The notes: generated from the letters alone by a model not told the origin. A stretch of DNA of 41,646 nucleotides from Anaerolineae bacterium (GCA_022820665.1 JAJEFB010000047.1:1-41646); one strand, 5' to 3'. Shown: positions 22,728 through 30,482, counted from the stretch's first letter. Numbers and translations are program-made.

Positions 22728-23540
22728 TCAGCCAATACAAAGGTCGGGACAAATTCTGTATCGCTTGATAGGGTGTCTATTAGGGTTCTTTGACATTTGC
22801 AACATAGTTATCTCTATCGCTCCCCATTCAACCAAGCTCTTTTGCTCTTGATATATCGTGTATTCACTGACACCTAGATATTTACCTAATATAGCCCCAC
22901 TTCCCATACAGATGTCTCGGTATGGTCCACTCCGATCTCTGATAATTATCATCACCCCCAGCACCATCGCCTCAAAAGCATCAACATCGATGCCGAACTC
23001 GTCCATTGCATTGCCGATACCTTCCAGCGCGTTATGAAGCTTTTGCATACGCTCAGCCCACTCACGAAATGAGTGTGTACCCATTGCACTATAAGCTATC
23101 GTTCTTTTCAATTGATTTTCCTCAATACAAAGATCCGAGCTAATTTGATGTCTTTTGATAGGCTTGGCGGAAGGTTTTTGAGACATGGATAACATTTTTA
23201 TTTCTACTGCTCCCCATTCAACCAAGAGCTTTTGCGCGGCGTATATCTTATATTCGTTGACACCCAAATAGTCGCCGATATCCCCTCCACTACGCATGCA
23301 AACGTCGCGATAAGGGCCACTTCGTTGTCTGGCTATTACCATCACAGCCAGCACCACCGCGGCGAAATCATCAACGTCAATGCCGAACTCTTCTAATGTG
23401 TTTCCAAGTCCCTTCAGCACGGAATGCAGTTCACTTACACGCTCCGTCCATTCAGGAAATGTGTGCATGTCTACTGCAGTATAAGTTATCGTCTGTTGCA
23501 TGGTTTCATGCATGAAAAACCTAATCCGGTTGGCATTCAA
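22728..23540 (-). CDS. Chimeric ORF: DUF5615-like N-terminus fused to two copies of an unrecognised winged-helix-like domain
   Basis: This ORF has about 270 residues from a TTG start, with later ATG options at 23513 and 23501. Residues 1-14 (NANRIRFFMHETM) mirror the DUF5615 start NQRIRFFLDENM and, as in the pair at 22292-22323, lie across the 3-prime end of a DUF433 gene, here overlapping by 20 bases. The key aspartate is replaced by histidine and the rest of DUF5615 is absent. From about 16 the protein consists of two adjacent repeats of about 124 residues, roughly 60 percent identical by eye. Each has a helical first half (TFPEWTERVSELH; EEFGIDVD), an identical SGPYRD core and a helix-turn-helix-like end (LGVSEYTIYQEQKSLVEWGAIEI). 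I do not recognise the repeat. The DNA is visibly more AT-rich than its neighbours, suggesting transfer. It may be a DNA-binding partner of the upstream protein. Confidence 0.65.
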   Translation of the reverse strand: MNANRIRFFMHETMQQTITYTAVDMHTFPEWTERVSELHSVLKGLGNTLEEFGIDVDDFAAVVLAVMVIARQRSGPYRDVCMRSGGDIGDYLGVNEYKIYAAQKLLVEWGAVEIKMLSMSQKPSAKPIKRHQISSDLCIEENQLKRTIAYSAMGTHSFREWAERMQKLHNALEGIGNAMDEFGIDVDAFEAMVLGVMIIIRDRSGPYRDICMGSGAILGKYLGVSEYTIYQEQKSLVEWGAIEITMLQMSKNPNRHPIKRYRICPDLCIG

Positions 23541-24144
23541 TTGTCTCGGCTTTCACAGCTCCGATGTCGTCGTTCTGTATGTCCGCGTCGATTTCCGCCT
23601 GATACAAATAATAATACGTCATAGCAGCGTGGACTTGCGCCAAGCCAATCTCAAAGTGAGTGGCGGTCTCTTCATCGTCGATTGCGCCTTGCTGCTGGTG
23701 CATGACGATATCCGCCACGCTTTTATCGGTGCCGAGGAGGCAAGGGCGCCCGCCTTGTACCTCGGGGTCACGGTAGATTAAGTTGATGCTTTCAGTTCGG
23801 GGCGGCGCGCCTTTTGGCAGACCATTTGCTGGAACTGGTAGGCCTACGTACCAGTCCTGTGCTGCTTTTTCGCCCAAGGTATCCAGTTTCTCACTGAATA
23901 TTCTGTCCTCTTCAAATTCGGAGTCGACTTCAGCCTGATGCAAGTAGTAGTAGGCAAGGGCAGAATGGACTTGCAGCAAGCTGAGTCCATAGTATTCGGC
24001 GATCTCTTGTGGGCTGAGCTTGTCGATACCGCGTCGCATCTGGGCTACATATTTCACTTTCAGAGATCTGCCGATAATGCAGGGGCGGCCTGAGCGCCTC
24101 TTAAGATCGCGCCACACTACGTCAATGCTTTCGATGTTGCGCAT
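23521..24144 (-). CDS. Tandem DUF433 protein (two domains fused)
   Basis: The 207-residue protein contains two DUF433 domains in a row: about 2-85 (IDVVWRDLKRRSGRPCIIG ... LSLLQVHSALAYYYLHQAEVDSEF) and about 117-205 (INLIYRDPEVQGGRPCLLG ... IGLAQVHAAMTYYYLYQAEIDADI). They are joined by a linker of about 30 residues. The second domain is closer to the single-domain protein at 22292. AGGAAAGG lies upstream of the ATG. Its 3-prime end overlaps the chimeric ORF by 20 bases, replacing the usual DUF5615 partner. A DUF433 dimer built into one chain could bind an operator as a monomer. The function is inferred only from the family. Confidence 0.8.
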   Translation of the reverse strand: MRNIESIDVVWRDLKRRSGRPCIIGRSLKVKYVAQMRRGIDKLSPQEIAEYYGLSLLQVHSALAYYYLHQAEVDSEFEEDRIFSEKLDTLGEKAAQDWYVGLPVPANGLPKGAPPRTESINLIYRDPEVQGGRPCLLGTDKSVADIVMHQQQGAIDDEETATHFEIGLAQVHAAMTYYYLYQAEIDADIQNDDIGAVKAETIECQPD

Positions 24145-24171
24145 GTGCCTTTCCTTTCTGGCTATACCCAG

Positions 24172-24525
24172 CTATGAGCCCCCATGCTCCCGGCCGCAAC
24201 GCTCCAAAGCCCGCTGCGCGGCGCGCACATTGATCTTCGGCGCCACGTCGCGATAAAAGCGCGCGGCGATGTTTTCGACAGAGGCTTGCCCCTCCGTCGA
24301 AACATCAGCCAGGTCGAGCGCGTAATCGGCCGCGTCGAGCCCCTCGATCGGTTCCAGCGTGATCTCTACCACGTTTTCCCGGCGGACGCGTTCCAGCTTC
24401 GCCCGGCGTTTGTCGGCAGCCTTGGCGCGCTCGGCCTTGCCGATACCCGCGTAATAGGCGCCCAATTGCGCTTCCATTTCGGCGGCGTAGCTGAGGATCG
24501 CGCCGAAGGTGTTCAGTGATGACAT
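24172..24525 (-). CDS. Uncharacterised small helical protein, possibly ferritin-like
   Basis: The product has 117 residues, is charged and mostly helical, and has no membrane segment. The N-terminal helix NTFGAILSYAAEMEAQLGAY has the spacing of a ferritin/rubrerythrin-type helix (glutamates near 15-20), followed by a basic AKAADKRRAKLERVRRENV segment and a second acidic part. AGGG lies six bases before the ATG at 24525; a longer start at 24543 would overlap the dehydrogenase stop by 10 bases. It directly follows the MmsA gene on the same strand and is likely co-transcribed. The ferritin-like reading is tentative and iron ligands are not complete in this short chain. Confidence 0.6.
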   Translation of the reverse strand: MSSLNTFGAILSYAAEMEAQLGAYYAGIGKAERAKAADKRRAKLERVRRENVVEITLEPIEGLDAADYALDLADVSTEGQASVENIAARFYRDVAPKINVRAAQRALERCGREHGGS

Positions 24526-24533
24526 TGGCAACC

Positions 24534-25985
24534 CTATACCCATCTTTCAATGACGATCTTGCGCTCGGTGTAAAACTCGATCGAATCCATGCCCTGACCG
24601 TGGAGATCGCCGAAGAAGGAATCCTTTTGCCCGCCGAAGGGGAAGGATGCCGAAGGCGCCGCGACGCCGATGTTGACGCCGATATTGCCGGCATTCACGC
24701 TGTACTTGAACTCGCGCGCGTTTTTGCCGTTGCTGGTGAAGATGCTGGCGGCATTGCCATAGCGGCTCTGGTTGATGATATCGACAGCATCATCAAAACT
24801 GTCGGCTTTCATCAGCGCCAGGACCGGACCGAAGACCTCTTCATTCGCCATAGTCGTATCGGGCTGAACGTCCGCGATCAAGGTGGGACCGACCCAAGAG
24901 CCCTTCTCATAGCCGTCGACATTGAAGTCGCGCCCGTCTACAACTACTTTCGCGCCCTCGGTCGCGCTTTGCGCGATCATGGTTTCGATGCGTTCCTTGG
25001 CGCTATCGCTGATGACCGTTCCCATCTGCGTAGTTTCATCCAAGCCATAGCCGACCTTGAGGTTGGCGACCTGTTTTGCCAGTTCGTCTTTCAAGGCGTC
25101 GTAGGCATCGCCGACGCCGACTGCCACGGCAGCAGCCAGGCAACGCTGACCGGCGCAGCCGTAGGCCGCGCCCAGGATGTTTTTTACGCTGGCTTCAATA
25201 TCGGCGTCGGGCATCACGGCGATGTAATTCTTGGCGCCGCCCTGCGCTTGCACGCGCTTGCCATTGCGGGTGCAGGTTTCGTAGATGATTTTCGCAACCG
25301 CGCTCGATCCCACGAAAGATACGCCCGTGACATCGGGATGCTCCATCAGCGCCGTCGCCGATGGAACGGCGCCGTTCACCAGATTGACCACGCCCTCCGG
25401 CAAGTCCAATTCGTCGAGCATTTCGAACAGGAATTCGGTGCTCAAGGGCGTCTGCGGCGATGGCTTCAAAATGAAGGTATTGCCGCAGGTGATGGCGGTA
25501 GGCAGGAACCAAAGCGGCACCATGAAAGGAAAGTTGAAAGGGGTAATGGCGGCGAAGACGCCGGCCGGCTGGCGTACGGTGGTCTCGTCGATGCCAGAGC
25601 TGATATCTTCCAAGCCGTCGCTGCGCATGAGAACCGGTACGCTCATGGCGAAGTCGATGCTTTCGATCCCGCGCCGCACCTCGCCACGCGCTTCGTCCAT
25701 GGTCTTGCCATGTTCCTTGACGACGATCCGCGAGACCGCTTCGAAATTGTCCTCGACCATGACCTTGAAATGGTGCATGTATTGCGCGCGCACCAGAACC
25801 GGGGTGCTGCGCCATTCGTCGAAGGCCGCCTTGGCAGCCCGTACAGCGAGATCGACATCGGCCGCGGTTGAATCCGGACAGTCGGCGAGATGTTCACAAG
25901 TGGCCGGATCGTGCACCGGTATCAATGTCGATGCCCCTGACTCCACCCATTCGCCGTCTATATAGTTCTTAATGGTCTTGCTCAT
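24534..25985 (-). CDS. mmsA: CoA-acylating (methyl)malonate-semialdehyde dehydrogenase
   Basis: The 483-residue aldehyde dehydrogenase superfamily member has the MmsA/IolA signature: catalytic C282 in GCAGQRC, the Rossmann loop FVGSSAVAK (224-232), and no general-base glutamate at the usual place (VQAQGGAKNY), which is characteristic of the CoA-dependent subgroup. It oxidises malonate semialdehyde to acetyl-CoA or methylmalonate semialdehyde to propionyl-CoA with CO2 loss and NADH. AGGAG precedes the ATG. It is transcribed divergently from the aminotransferase at 26349 across a shared regulatory region. It completes the pathway from beta-alanine or beta-aminoisobutyrate after pyrimidine breakdown; valine or inositol catabolism would be the alternative contexts, but no such genes are in view. 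Confidence 0.92.
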   Translation of the reverse strand: MSKTIKNYIDGEWVESGASTLIPVHDPATCEHLADCPDSTAADVDLAVRAAKAAFDEWRSTPVLVRAQYMHHFKVMVEDNFEAVSRIVVKEHGKTMDEARGEVRRGIESIDFAMSVPVLMRSDGLEDISSGIDETTVRQPAGVFAAITPFNFPFMVPLWFLPTAITCGNTFILKPSPQTPLSTEFLFEMLDELDLPEGVVNLVNGAVPSATALMEHPDVTGVSFVGSSAVAKIIYETCTRNGKRVQAQGGAKNYIAVMPDADIEASVKNILGAAYGCAGQRCLAAAVAVGVGDAYDALKDELAKQVANLKVGYGLDETTQMGTVISDSAKERIETMIAQSATEGAKVVVDGRDFNVDGYEKGSWVGPTLIADVQPDTTMANEEVFGPVLALMKADSFDDAVDIINQSRYGNAASIFTSNGKNAREFKYSVNAGNIGVNIGVAAPSASFPFGGQKDSFFGDLHGQGMDSIEFYTERKIVIERWV

Positions 25986-26348
25986 GAATCGCTCCTCACA
26001 CTAAGGCAGTTCTCCTGATGGATATATTATCGAGACCGGTACAAAAGTTGGATACGCCATGCAGCTATTGTACAATGTATTCTTGGCAAAATCCGTATCT
26101 TCTTGGCATCTCGCGCGCCGCCCGGCCTGGGCGGCGTCGCCGACTGTCGGCAGATCGATTAATTAGACCTTGAATTCGCGCTCTGAGCCTGAGCAAATTC
26201 TGTACAAAGTGTAGTAAATTATCCCTTTTGATTAGACACTTTGTTGGAATATGTTATACTATAGGCAATTTTTCGAATGCCCTGCAAGAGTCAAACCAAG
26301 TGGCGAGAGTATTGAGCGCAATCGATAACCGAGAACAGGAGAACATGG
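25986..26348. promoter_or_regulatory. Divergent control region between mmsA and the aminotransferase
   Basis: This gene-free region holds the aminotransferase promoter TTAGAC (26232-26237), 17-base spacer, TATACT (26255-26260). A 9-bp perfect inverted repeat ACAAAGTGT (26204-26212) / ACACTTTGT (26236-26244) has its right arm overlapping the -35. There is also a perfect palindrome ATTGTACAAT at 26067-26076 on the mmsA side. An A/T-rich TAATATAT on the minus strand near 26021-26030 could be an mmsA -10. Co-regulation of both genes is inferred from the symmetry. Confidence 0.65.
26204..26260 (+). promoter_or_regulatory. Aminotransferase promoter with overlapping inverted repeat
   Basis: TTAGAC (26232-26237) and TATACT (26255-26260) are separated by exactly 17 bases, a good sigma-70-type promoter. 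The inverted repeat with arms 26204-26212 and 26236-26244 straddles the -35, as expected for a repressor or activator site. The predicted 5-prime leader is about 80 bases. Confidence 0.65.
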
Positions 26349-27638
26349 ATGAGCAACTCGACAGAGATTCTTGAGCGCTACAAGCAAGTGATGTTCCCGG
26401 CCACCACGCCCTATCACGGCGACAGCCCGTTGGTGGTTGACCACGCCAAAGATCAATACATCTGGGATGTTGACGGGAACCGTTACTTGGATTTCTTCGG
26501 CGGTATTTTGACGGTCTCGGTGGGTCACTGCAATGATGAAATCACCGAGCGCACTGTCGAGCAACTGAGTAAAGTGCAGCATACCTCAACCATCTATGTC
26601 AACGAGAGCATGGTTGCCCTGGCGGAAAAAGTGGCCGCGCTGACCCCGGGGCGCCTGCAAAAGTGCTTCTTCACCAACAGCGGTACCGAAGCCAACGAGA
26701 CCGCCGTGCTGGCGGCGCGGATCTACACCGGCAATCCCATTATCATCACCCTGCGTCACGCCTATTCCGGACGCTCAATGCTGGCGATGAGCCTATCCGC
26801 GCAGAGACCCTGGCGCTTGGGCGGTGTAGTCGATCCCTATATCAAACATGTGCGCAATCCCTATACTTTGCGCGCGCCCGCCGGCTTGACGGCGGAACAA
26901 GTGGTCGATCTGTGTGTGGCTGATCTGGAAGAAACCATTGCCACCGCTACCGAAGGGCGCATCGCCGCTTTCATGGCGGAACCGATTCAAGGCGCTGGCG
27001 GTTTCATTGTGCCGCCGGCGGACTATTTCCAGCGCGTCCTGCCCATCGTTCGGGAGGCTGGCGGCGTTTTTATCTCTGACGAAGTGCAGACCGGCTGGGG
27101 ACGCACCGGCGGCAAATGGTTCGGCATCGAACAGTGGGGCGTCGAGCCGGATATCATGACCTTCGCCAAGGGCATTGGCAATGGCAGTCCCATTGGCTGC
27201 ACCATCGCCACGCCGGAAATCGCTGACGCCGTGCAAGGCTTGACTTTCTCGACATTTGGCGGCAACCCGGTAACCATGGCCACGACGCTGGCGACCATCG
27301 AATACATGGAAGCGCATGACGTGCCGAGCAACTGCGAGGTCCAAGGCGCGCGAATGGCGGAAAAACTGGGCGAGTTCGCCGCCGAGTTTCCCATCATTGG
27401 CGAGGCGCGCGGCATGGGACTGATGCAAGCGCTGGAAATCGTCAAGGCCGGCGGCATTGAGCCGGACGCCGCGCGCGCCGCGGCCTTTGTTGATACCTGC
27501 AAGGATATGGGCTTGCTCCTGGGCAAGGGCGGCTTATACGGGAACGCCGTTCGCATCGCGCCGCATCTGAACGTGTCGGCGGACGATATGGACGCGGCGA
27601 TGGATATTATTGGACGCGCTTTGGTCGAGGTGTCCTAG
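26349..27638 (+). CDS. Class III aminotransferase, AGXT2/beta-alanine-pyruvate type
   Basis: The 429-residue PLP-dependent fold-type I enzyme has Schiff-base lysine K274 (TFAKGIGNGSPIG), D244 in ISDEVQTGWGRTG contacting the PLP nitrogen, and the phosphate loop FTNSGTEAN (108-116). It resembles alanine-glyoxylate aminotransferase 2 and 3-amino-2-methylpropionate/beta-alanine-pyruvate transaminases. It would convert beta-alanine or beta-aminoisobutyrate to the semialdehyde used by MmsA next door. AGGAG lies seven bases before the ATG at 26349. An out-of-frame ATG four bases earlier opens a frame of only nine codons. GABA or ornithine transamination cannot be excluded, but the pathway context favours beta-amino acids. 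Confidence 0.9.
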   Translation: MSNSTEILERYKQVMFPATTPYHGDSPLVVDHAKDQYIWDVDGNRYLDFFGGILTVSVGHCNDEITERTVEQLSKVQHTSTIYVNESMVALAEKVAALTPGRLQKCFFTNSGTEANETAVLAARIYTGNPIIITLRHAYSGRSMLAMSLSAQRPWRLGGVVDPYIKHVRNPYTLRAPAGLTAEQVVDLCVADLEETIATATEGRIAAFMAEPIQGAGGFIVPPADYFQRVLPIVREAGGVFISDEVQTGWGRTGGKWFGIEQWGVEPDIMTFAKGIGNGSPIGCTIATPEIADAVQGLTFSTFGGNPVTMATTLATIEYMEAHDVPSNCEVQGARMAEKLGEFAAEFPIIGEARGMGLMQALEIVKAGGIEPDAARAAAFVDTCKDMGLLLGKGGLYGNAVRIAPHLNVSADDMDAAMDIIGRALVEVS

Positions 27639-27776
27639 CTGCGTAGCTGCCCCGAGAAAGCGTTTCAGTGGCGCACGGCAGGTTGGCCAGCCGTACAAGG
27701 GATGAATCTGACTGGGATCGGCGTCTCGACCGGACGAGATTGAAAACATAATGTAGCTTAAGCGAAACGGCTCTTT

Positions 27777-29543
27777 ATGACCGAAGCTCTCGGGGTAACA
27801 GTGTCACCAGCAACTTGGGCGCAGAGACTCAGACAACCGCTTCTGCTGGGCTTGAACCTGGTCGCGCTCGGCTTGGTGCTTAGCTTGCTGGCGCAATACA
27901 ATAGCTCGGCATTTGATGACCCCTTGCAAACAGAATCAACATTGGGTCGGTTGGCGATCTGGATGGCGGAGCAAAGCGAAAACGATCCGGAAGACATCCG
28001 CTCGCCACTGGCGCAATACGCCGACAACTGGGCCAATGAACTCGGCGCCGAAGCATTAGATCCTATTGTCTTGTTCAACAGCATAGGCAACATGTGGAGC
28101 GCCTACCTCGTTTTGATCGCGCTAAGCTTGCTGATCGCATTGGCGACGCAATTCGCCCGACCGCTGGCCGCGCAAAAAGTCTATTTTGCGGCGCTTCTGC
28201 TATTGGATGTCCTGCTGTTTTTGATTCCAACGCTCGAGGGCAGCAAGGTCTTGTCAACCCTCATTCTCGCGATCCTCGCTGTCCTGGCGGCGCTGGCGCT
28301 TTCGCCGGGCAAGATCGGTCGCGTTGTCGGGTTCTTCCTGGCGCTGTCGGTGCTGTCGGTGGGCTGGGAGGCGAGCAAGTCCTTCGCCGATTCCGTCAAT
28401 TACAAGCTGCTTCTGCCACAGACGAATTGGTCCTATGAACGCCACCCGTCGCTGGATGAGGCTTTGCTGGCGCTTGAAGCCGGTGAGGTTGATGTGGTCG
28501 TGGCCGATCGCAAAGATCTCGACGATCTCATGCCGCCGCACCCGCCGCAAGAAGCGGGTAGGGGCGATTCGGCGGATCCCCCGCTGCCTTGGGCCAACCT
28601 GCGCTATATGAAGATACTGGATCGGTCACAAGGCGTTGCGTTCTTGCCGATCGCGCCGGCTTTCCCGGGTCGGCTGAGTCTGGCGGTTCGCGCCGAAGAC
28701 GCGGAACAACTCAGCGCCGTTCGCGCTGTCATGAACCGGAGGATCGCGGCGGTTGAAAGCGATTTTGCCGATGTCAAGTTCCTTAATCTGCCGCGCAACC
28801 TGGTGCTGCTTGACCTGAAGATTTTGAATGATCTCAATCTGCCGCATTTGCAGATGATCGCCGAAGCCTTCCTGCAGCCGGCGCGGCGCAATGGCGAGTT
28901 TCTGCTGCTGCGCATTTTGAGCGACGCCGGCATTTACACGTTTAGCGAAGCTTTATTGGGTTTCATTTTTGGCGCGGTGCTGGGTTTCGCGCTCGGCTCG
29001 CTATTCGCCCATTCGCGCTTGATGGAACGGGGCTTGCTGCCTTACGTTGTGGCGTCGCAGACGGTGCCGATTCTGGCGATTGCGCCCATGGTGGTGATCT
29101 GGCTGGGCGCCAGCCAATTGTCCGTCGCGGTGATCGCGGCTTATTTGACCTTCTTCCCGGTCACGATCAACACGCTGCGCGGCTTGGGTTCGCCAGCCCC
29201 GGCACAGATCGAGTTGATGCGTTCCTACGCCGCAAGTCGCTGGACTATCATGTGGAAACTGCGCTTTCCCGCCGCTTTGCCATATATCTTCACCGCCTTG
29301 AAAGTCTCGGCCACAGCCAGCGTAGTCGGCGCCATCATCGGCGAATTGCCCTCGGGCATCGGCGAAGGTCTGGGACGCGCCATCCTCGATTTCAGTTCCG
29401 ATTACAGTATGATCTCGACGCCCAAACTGTGGGCTTCCATTGTCATGGCTGCGGCCGTGGGCATCCTGTTCTTTGTGGCAGTCAACCTGGCCGAGCGCTG
29501 GGCGCTGCGCGGCTACGTCCGCACTGTAGACGAGAGTGCATGA
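27777..29543 (+). CDS. ABC transporter permease with large N-terminal extension containing a binding-protein-like domain
   Basis: At 588 residues this is about twice the usual size of a SsuC/ThiX-type permease. Predicted membrane segments lie at about 21-40, 108-127, 136-155, 159-176 and 183-198. An extracytoplasmic stretch (about 205-375) contains a type-2 binding-protein-like piece (SLDEALLALEAGEVDVVVAD). The normal BPD permease domain follows (about 385-585), with the coupling helix in ELMRSYAASRWTIMWKLRFPAALPYIF. Residues about 259-272 are encoded by a copy of the dispersed palindrome that has been read through in frame. It heads the transporter operon 27777-33712 and probably pairs with the 30483 permease. 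The fused domain may present or sense substrate at the channel. Confidence 0.82.
   Translation: MTEALGVTVSPATWAQRLRQPLLLGLNLVALGLVLSLLAQYNSSAFDDPLQTESTLGRLAIWMAEQSENDPEDIRSPLAQYADNWANELGAEALDPIVLFNSIGNMWSAYLVLIALSLLIALATQFARPLAAQKVYFAALLLLDVLLFLIPTLEGSKVLSTLILAILAVLAALALSPGKIGRVVGFFLALSVLSVGWEASKSFADSVNYKLLLPQTNWSYERHPSLDEALLALEAGEVDVVVADRKDLDDLMPPHPPQEAGRGDSADPPLPWANLRYMKILDRSQGVAFLPIAPAFPGRLSLAVRAEDAEQLSAVRAVMNRRIAAVESDFADVKFLNLPRNLVLLDLKILNDLNLPHLQMIAEAFLQPARRNGEFLLLRILSDAGIYTFSEALLGFIFGAVLGFALGSLFAHSRLMERGLLPYVVASQTVPILAIAPMVVIWLGASQLSVAVIAAYLTFFPVTINTLRGLGSPAPAQIELMRSYAASRWTIMWKLRFPAALPYIFTALKVSATASVVGAIIGELPSGIGEGLGRAILDFSSDYSMISTPKLWASIVMAAAVGILFFVAVNLAERWALRGYVRTVDESA
28558..28582 (+). 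repeat. Dispersed palindrome inside the permease coding sequence, copy f
   Basis: TAGGGGCGATTCGGCGGATCCCCC has the same layout as the intergenic copies (GTAGGGGCGATCC ... GGATCGCCCC with one arm slightly decayed). It is flanked by a further AGCGGG/CCCGCT pair. It adds about 10-13 residues (AGRGDSADPPLPW) in frame to the extracytoplasmic loop of the permease. Confidence 0.6.
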
Positions 29544-29572
29544 ACGATGATTCTCACTTTTGGCGAGAATTG

Positions 29573-29596
29573 TAGGGGCGACCTATCAGGTCGCCC
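29573..29596 (+). repeat. Dispersed GTAGGGGCG-type palindrome, copy g
   Basis: TAGGGGCGACCT (29573-29584) and AGGTCGCCC (29588-29596) form a perfect 9-bp stem with a 3-base loop. It lies between the first permease and the ATPase gene and reads on their strand. It lies 50 bases before the ATPase start and could form a hairpin in the operon mRNA. Confidence 0.75.
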
Positions 29597-29646
29597 GCCA
29601 GCGCGCAAACTTGTGTAGGGACCTGGGCGAGGGGTGGAACCGCTAC

Positions 29647-30480
29647 ATGTCAGCTGAGCAAAGCGTCGTCATCGCGGCACAGGGCGTCAACAAGATCTTC
29701 AACCCGGGCACGGACGAAGAGGTGATCGCGCTGCAAGACATCAACCTGAACGTTGACAGCGGCGAGTTTATCTCGTTGGTCGGTCCTTCCGGCTGCGGAA
29801 AATCGACGCTGATGCGGCTGCTGGCCGACCTGCTGCAGCCCAGCTCCGGCGACTTGCTGATCAATGGCAAATCACCCCGCGCCGCTCGGCTGGACCGCGA
29901 TTACGGCATGGTCTTTCAAGCAGCCACGCTCTACGATTGGCGCAGCGTGACGAAGAATGTGCAATTGCCGCTGGAGGTGATGGGGTACGCCAAAGATGTA
30001 CGGCAAAAGCGCGCGCGGGAGATGCTGGAAATGGTCGAATTGAGCGCCTTCGCGGAGCATTATCCCTGGCAACTTTCCGGTGGCATGCAGCAGCGCGTTT
30101 CCATCGCCCGGGCGCTGGCTTTTGATCCTTCAATCCTGCTGATGGACGAACCCTTCGGCGCGCTGGACGAGTTCACCCGCGAGCGCATGAACATGGAGTT
30201 GCTGCGAATCTGGGAACAGACCGGCAAGACAATCATTTTTGTCACGCACAGCATCTCCGAGGCGATCTTCCTGTCCAACCGTATCGTCGTCATGTCGCCG
30301 CGGCCCGGGCGCATCACCAAAATTGTCAACAACGACTTGCCTTATCCGCGTGATTTCAAGACGCGGGGCGATCCCGCTTATCATAATATGGTAGCCGAGG
30401 TCCGCGAGTTGCTGCGCGACGCGATTGGGTCGGGGTCGCCGGGCGCTGCCCGCGTGCCCTCGCCACCCCATCAGGAATAG
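29647..30480 (+). CDS. ABC transporter ATP-binding protein (nitrate/sulfonate/ThiZ type)
   Basis: The 277-residue ATPase has Walker A GPSGCGKST, Q-loop MVFQAATLYDW, signature LSGGMQQR, Walker B ILLMDEPFGALDE and H-loop IFVTHS. It belongs to the TauB/SsuB/ThiZ branch that energises importers for sulfonates, nitrate and pyrimidine precursors. An extension back to 29560 would translate the dispersed palindrome and has no homology, so the ATG at 29647, after GAGGGGTGGA, is used. It works with the permeases on either side. The C-terminal tail (GSGSPGAARVPSPPHQE) looks unstructured. Confidence 0.92.
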   Translation: MSAEQSVVIAAQGVNKIFNPGTDEEVIALQDINLNVDSGEFISLVGPSGCGKSTLMRLLADLLQPSSGDLLINGKSPRAARLDRDYGMVFQAATLYDWRSVTKNVQLPLEVMGYAKDVRQKRAREMLEMVELSAFAEHYPWQLSGGMQQRVSIARALAFDPSILLMDEPFGALDEFTRERMNMELLRIWEQTGKTIIFVTHSISEAIFLSNRIVVMSPRPGRITKIVNNDLPYPRDFKTRGDPAYHNMVAEVRELLRDAIGSGSPGAARVPSPPHQE

Positions 30481-30482
30481 AG

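Noticed and set aside
22728..23540. Sequencing frameshift joining two genes to explain the chimeric ORF
   Set aside because: Both repeats and the stub are in one uninterrupted frame, the two repeats differ throughout, and the overlap with the DUF433 gene copies the neighbouring pair, so an assembly error is not needed.
26345..26374. ATG four bases before the aminotransferase start, possible leader peptide
   Set aside because: It opens only nine codons in another frame and the ribosome binding site is better spaced for the ATG at 26349; no attenuator structure is seen.
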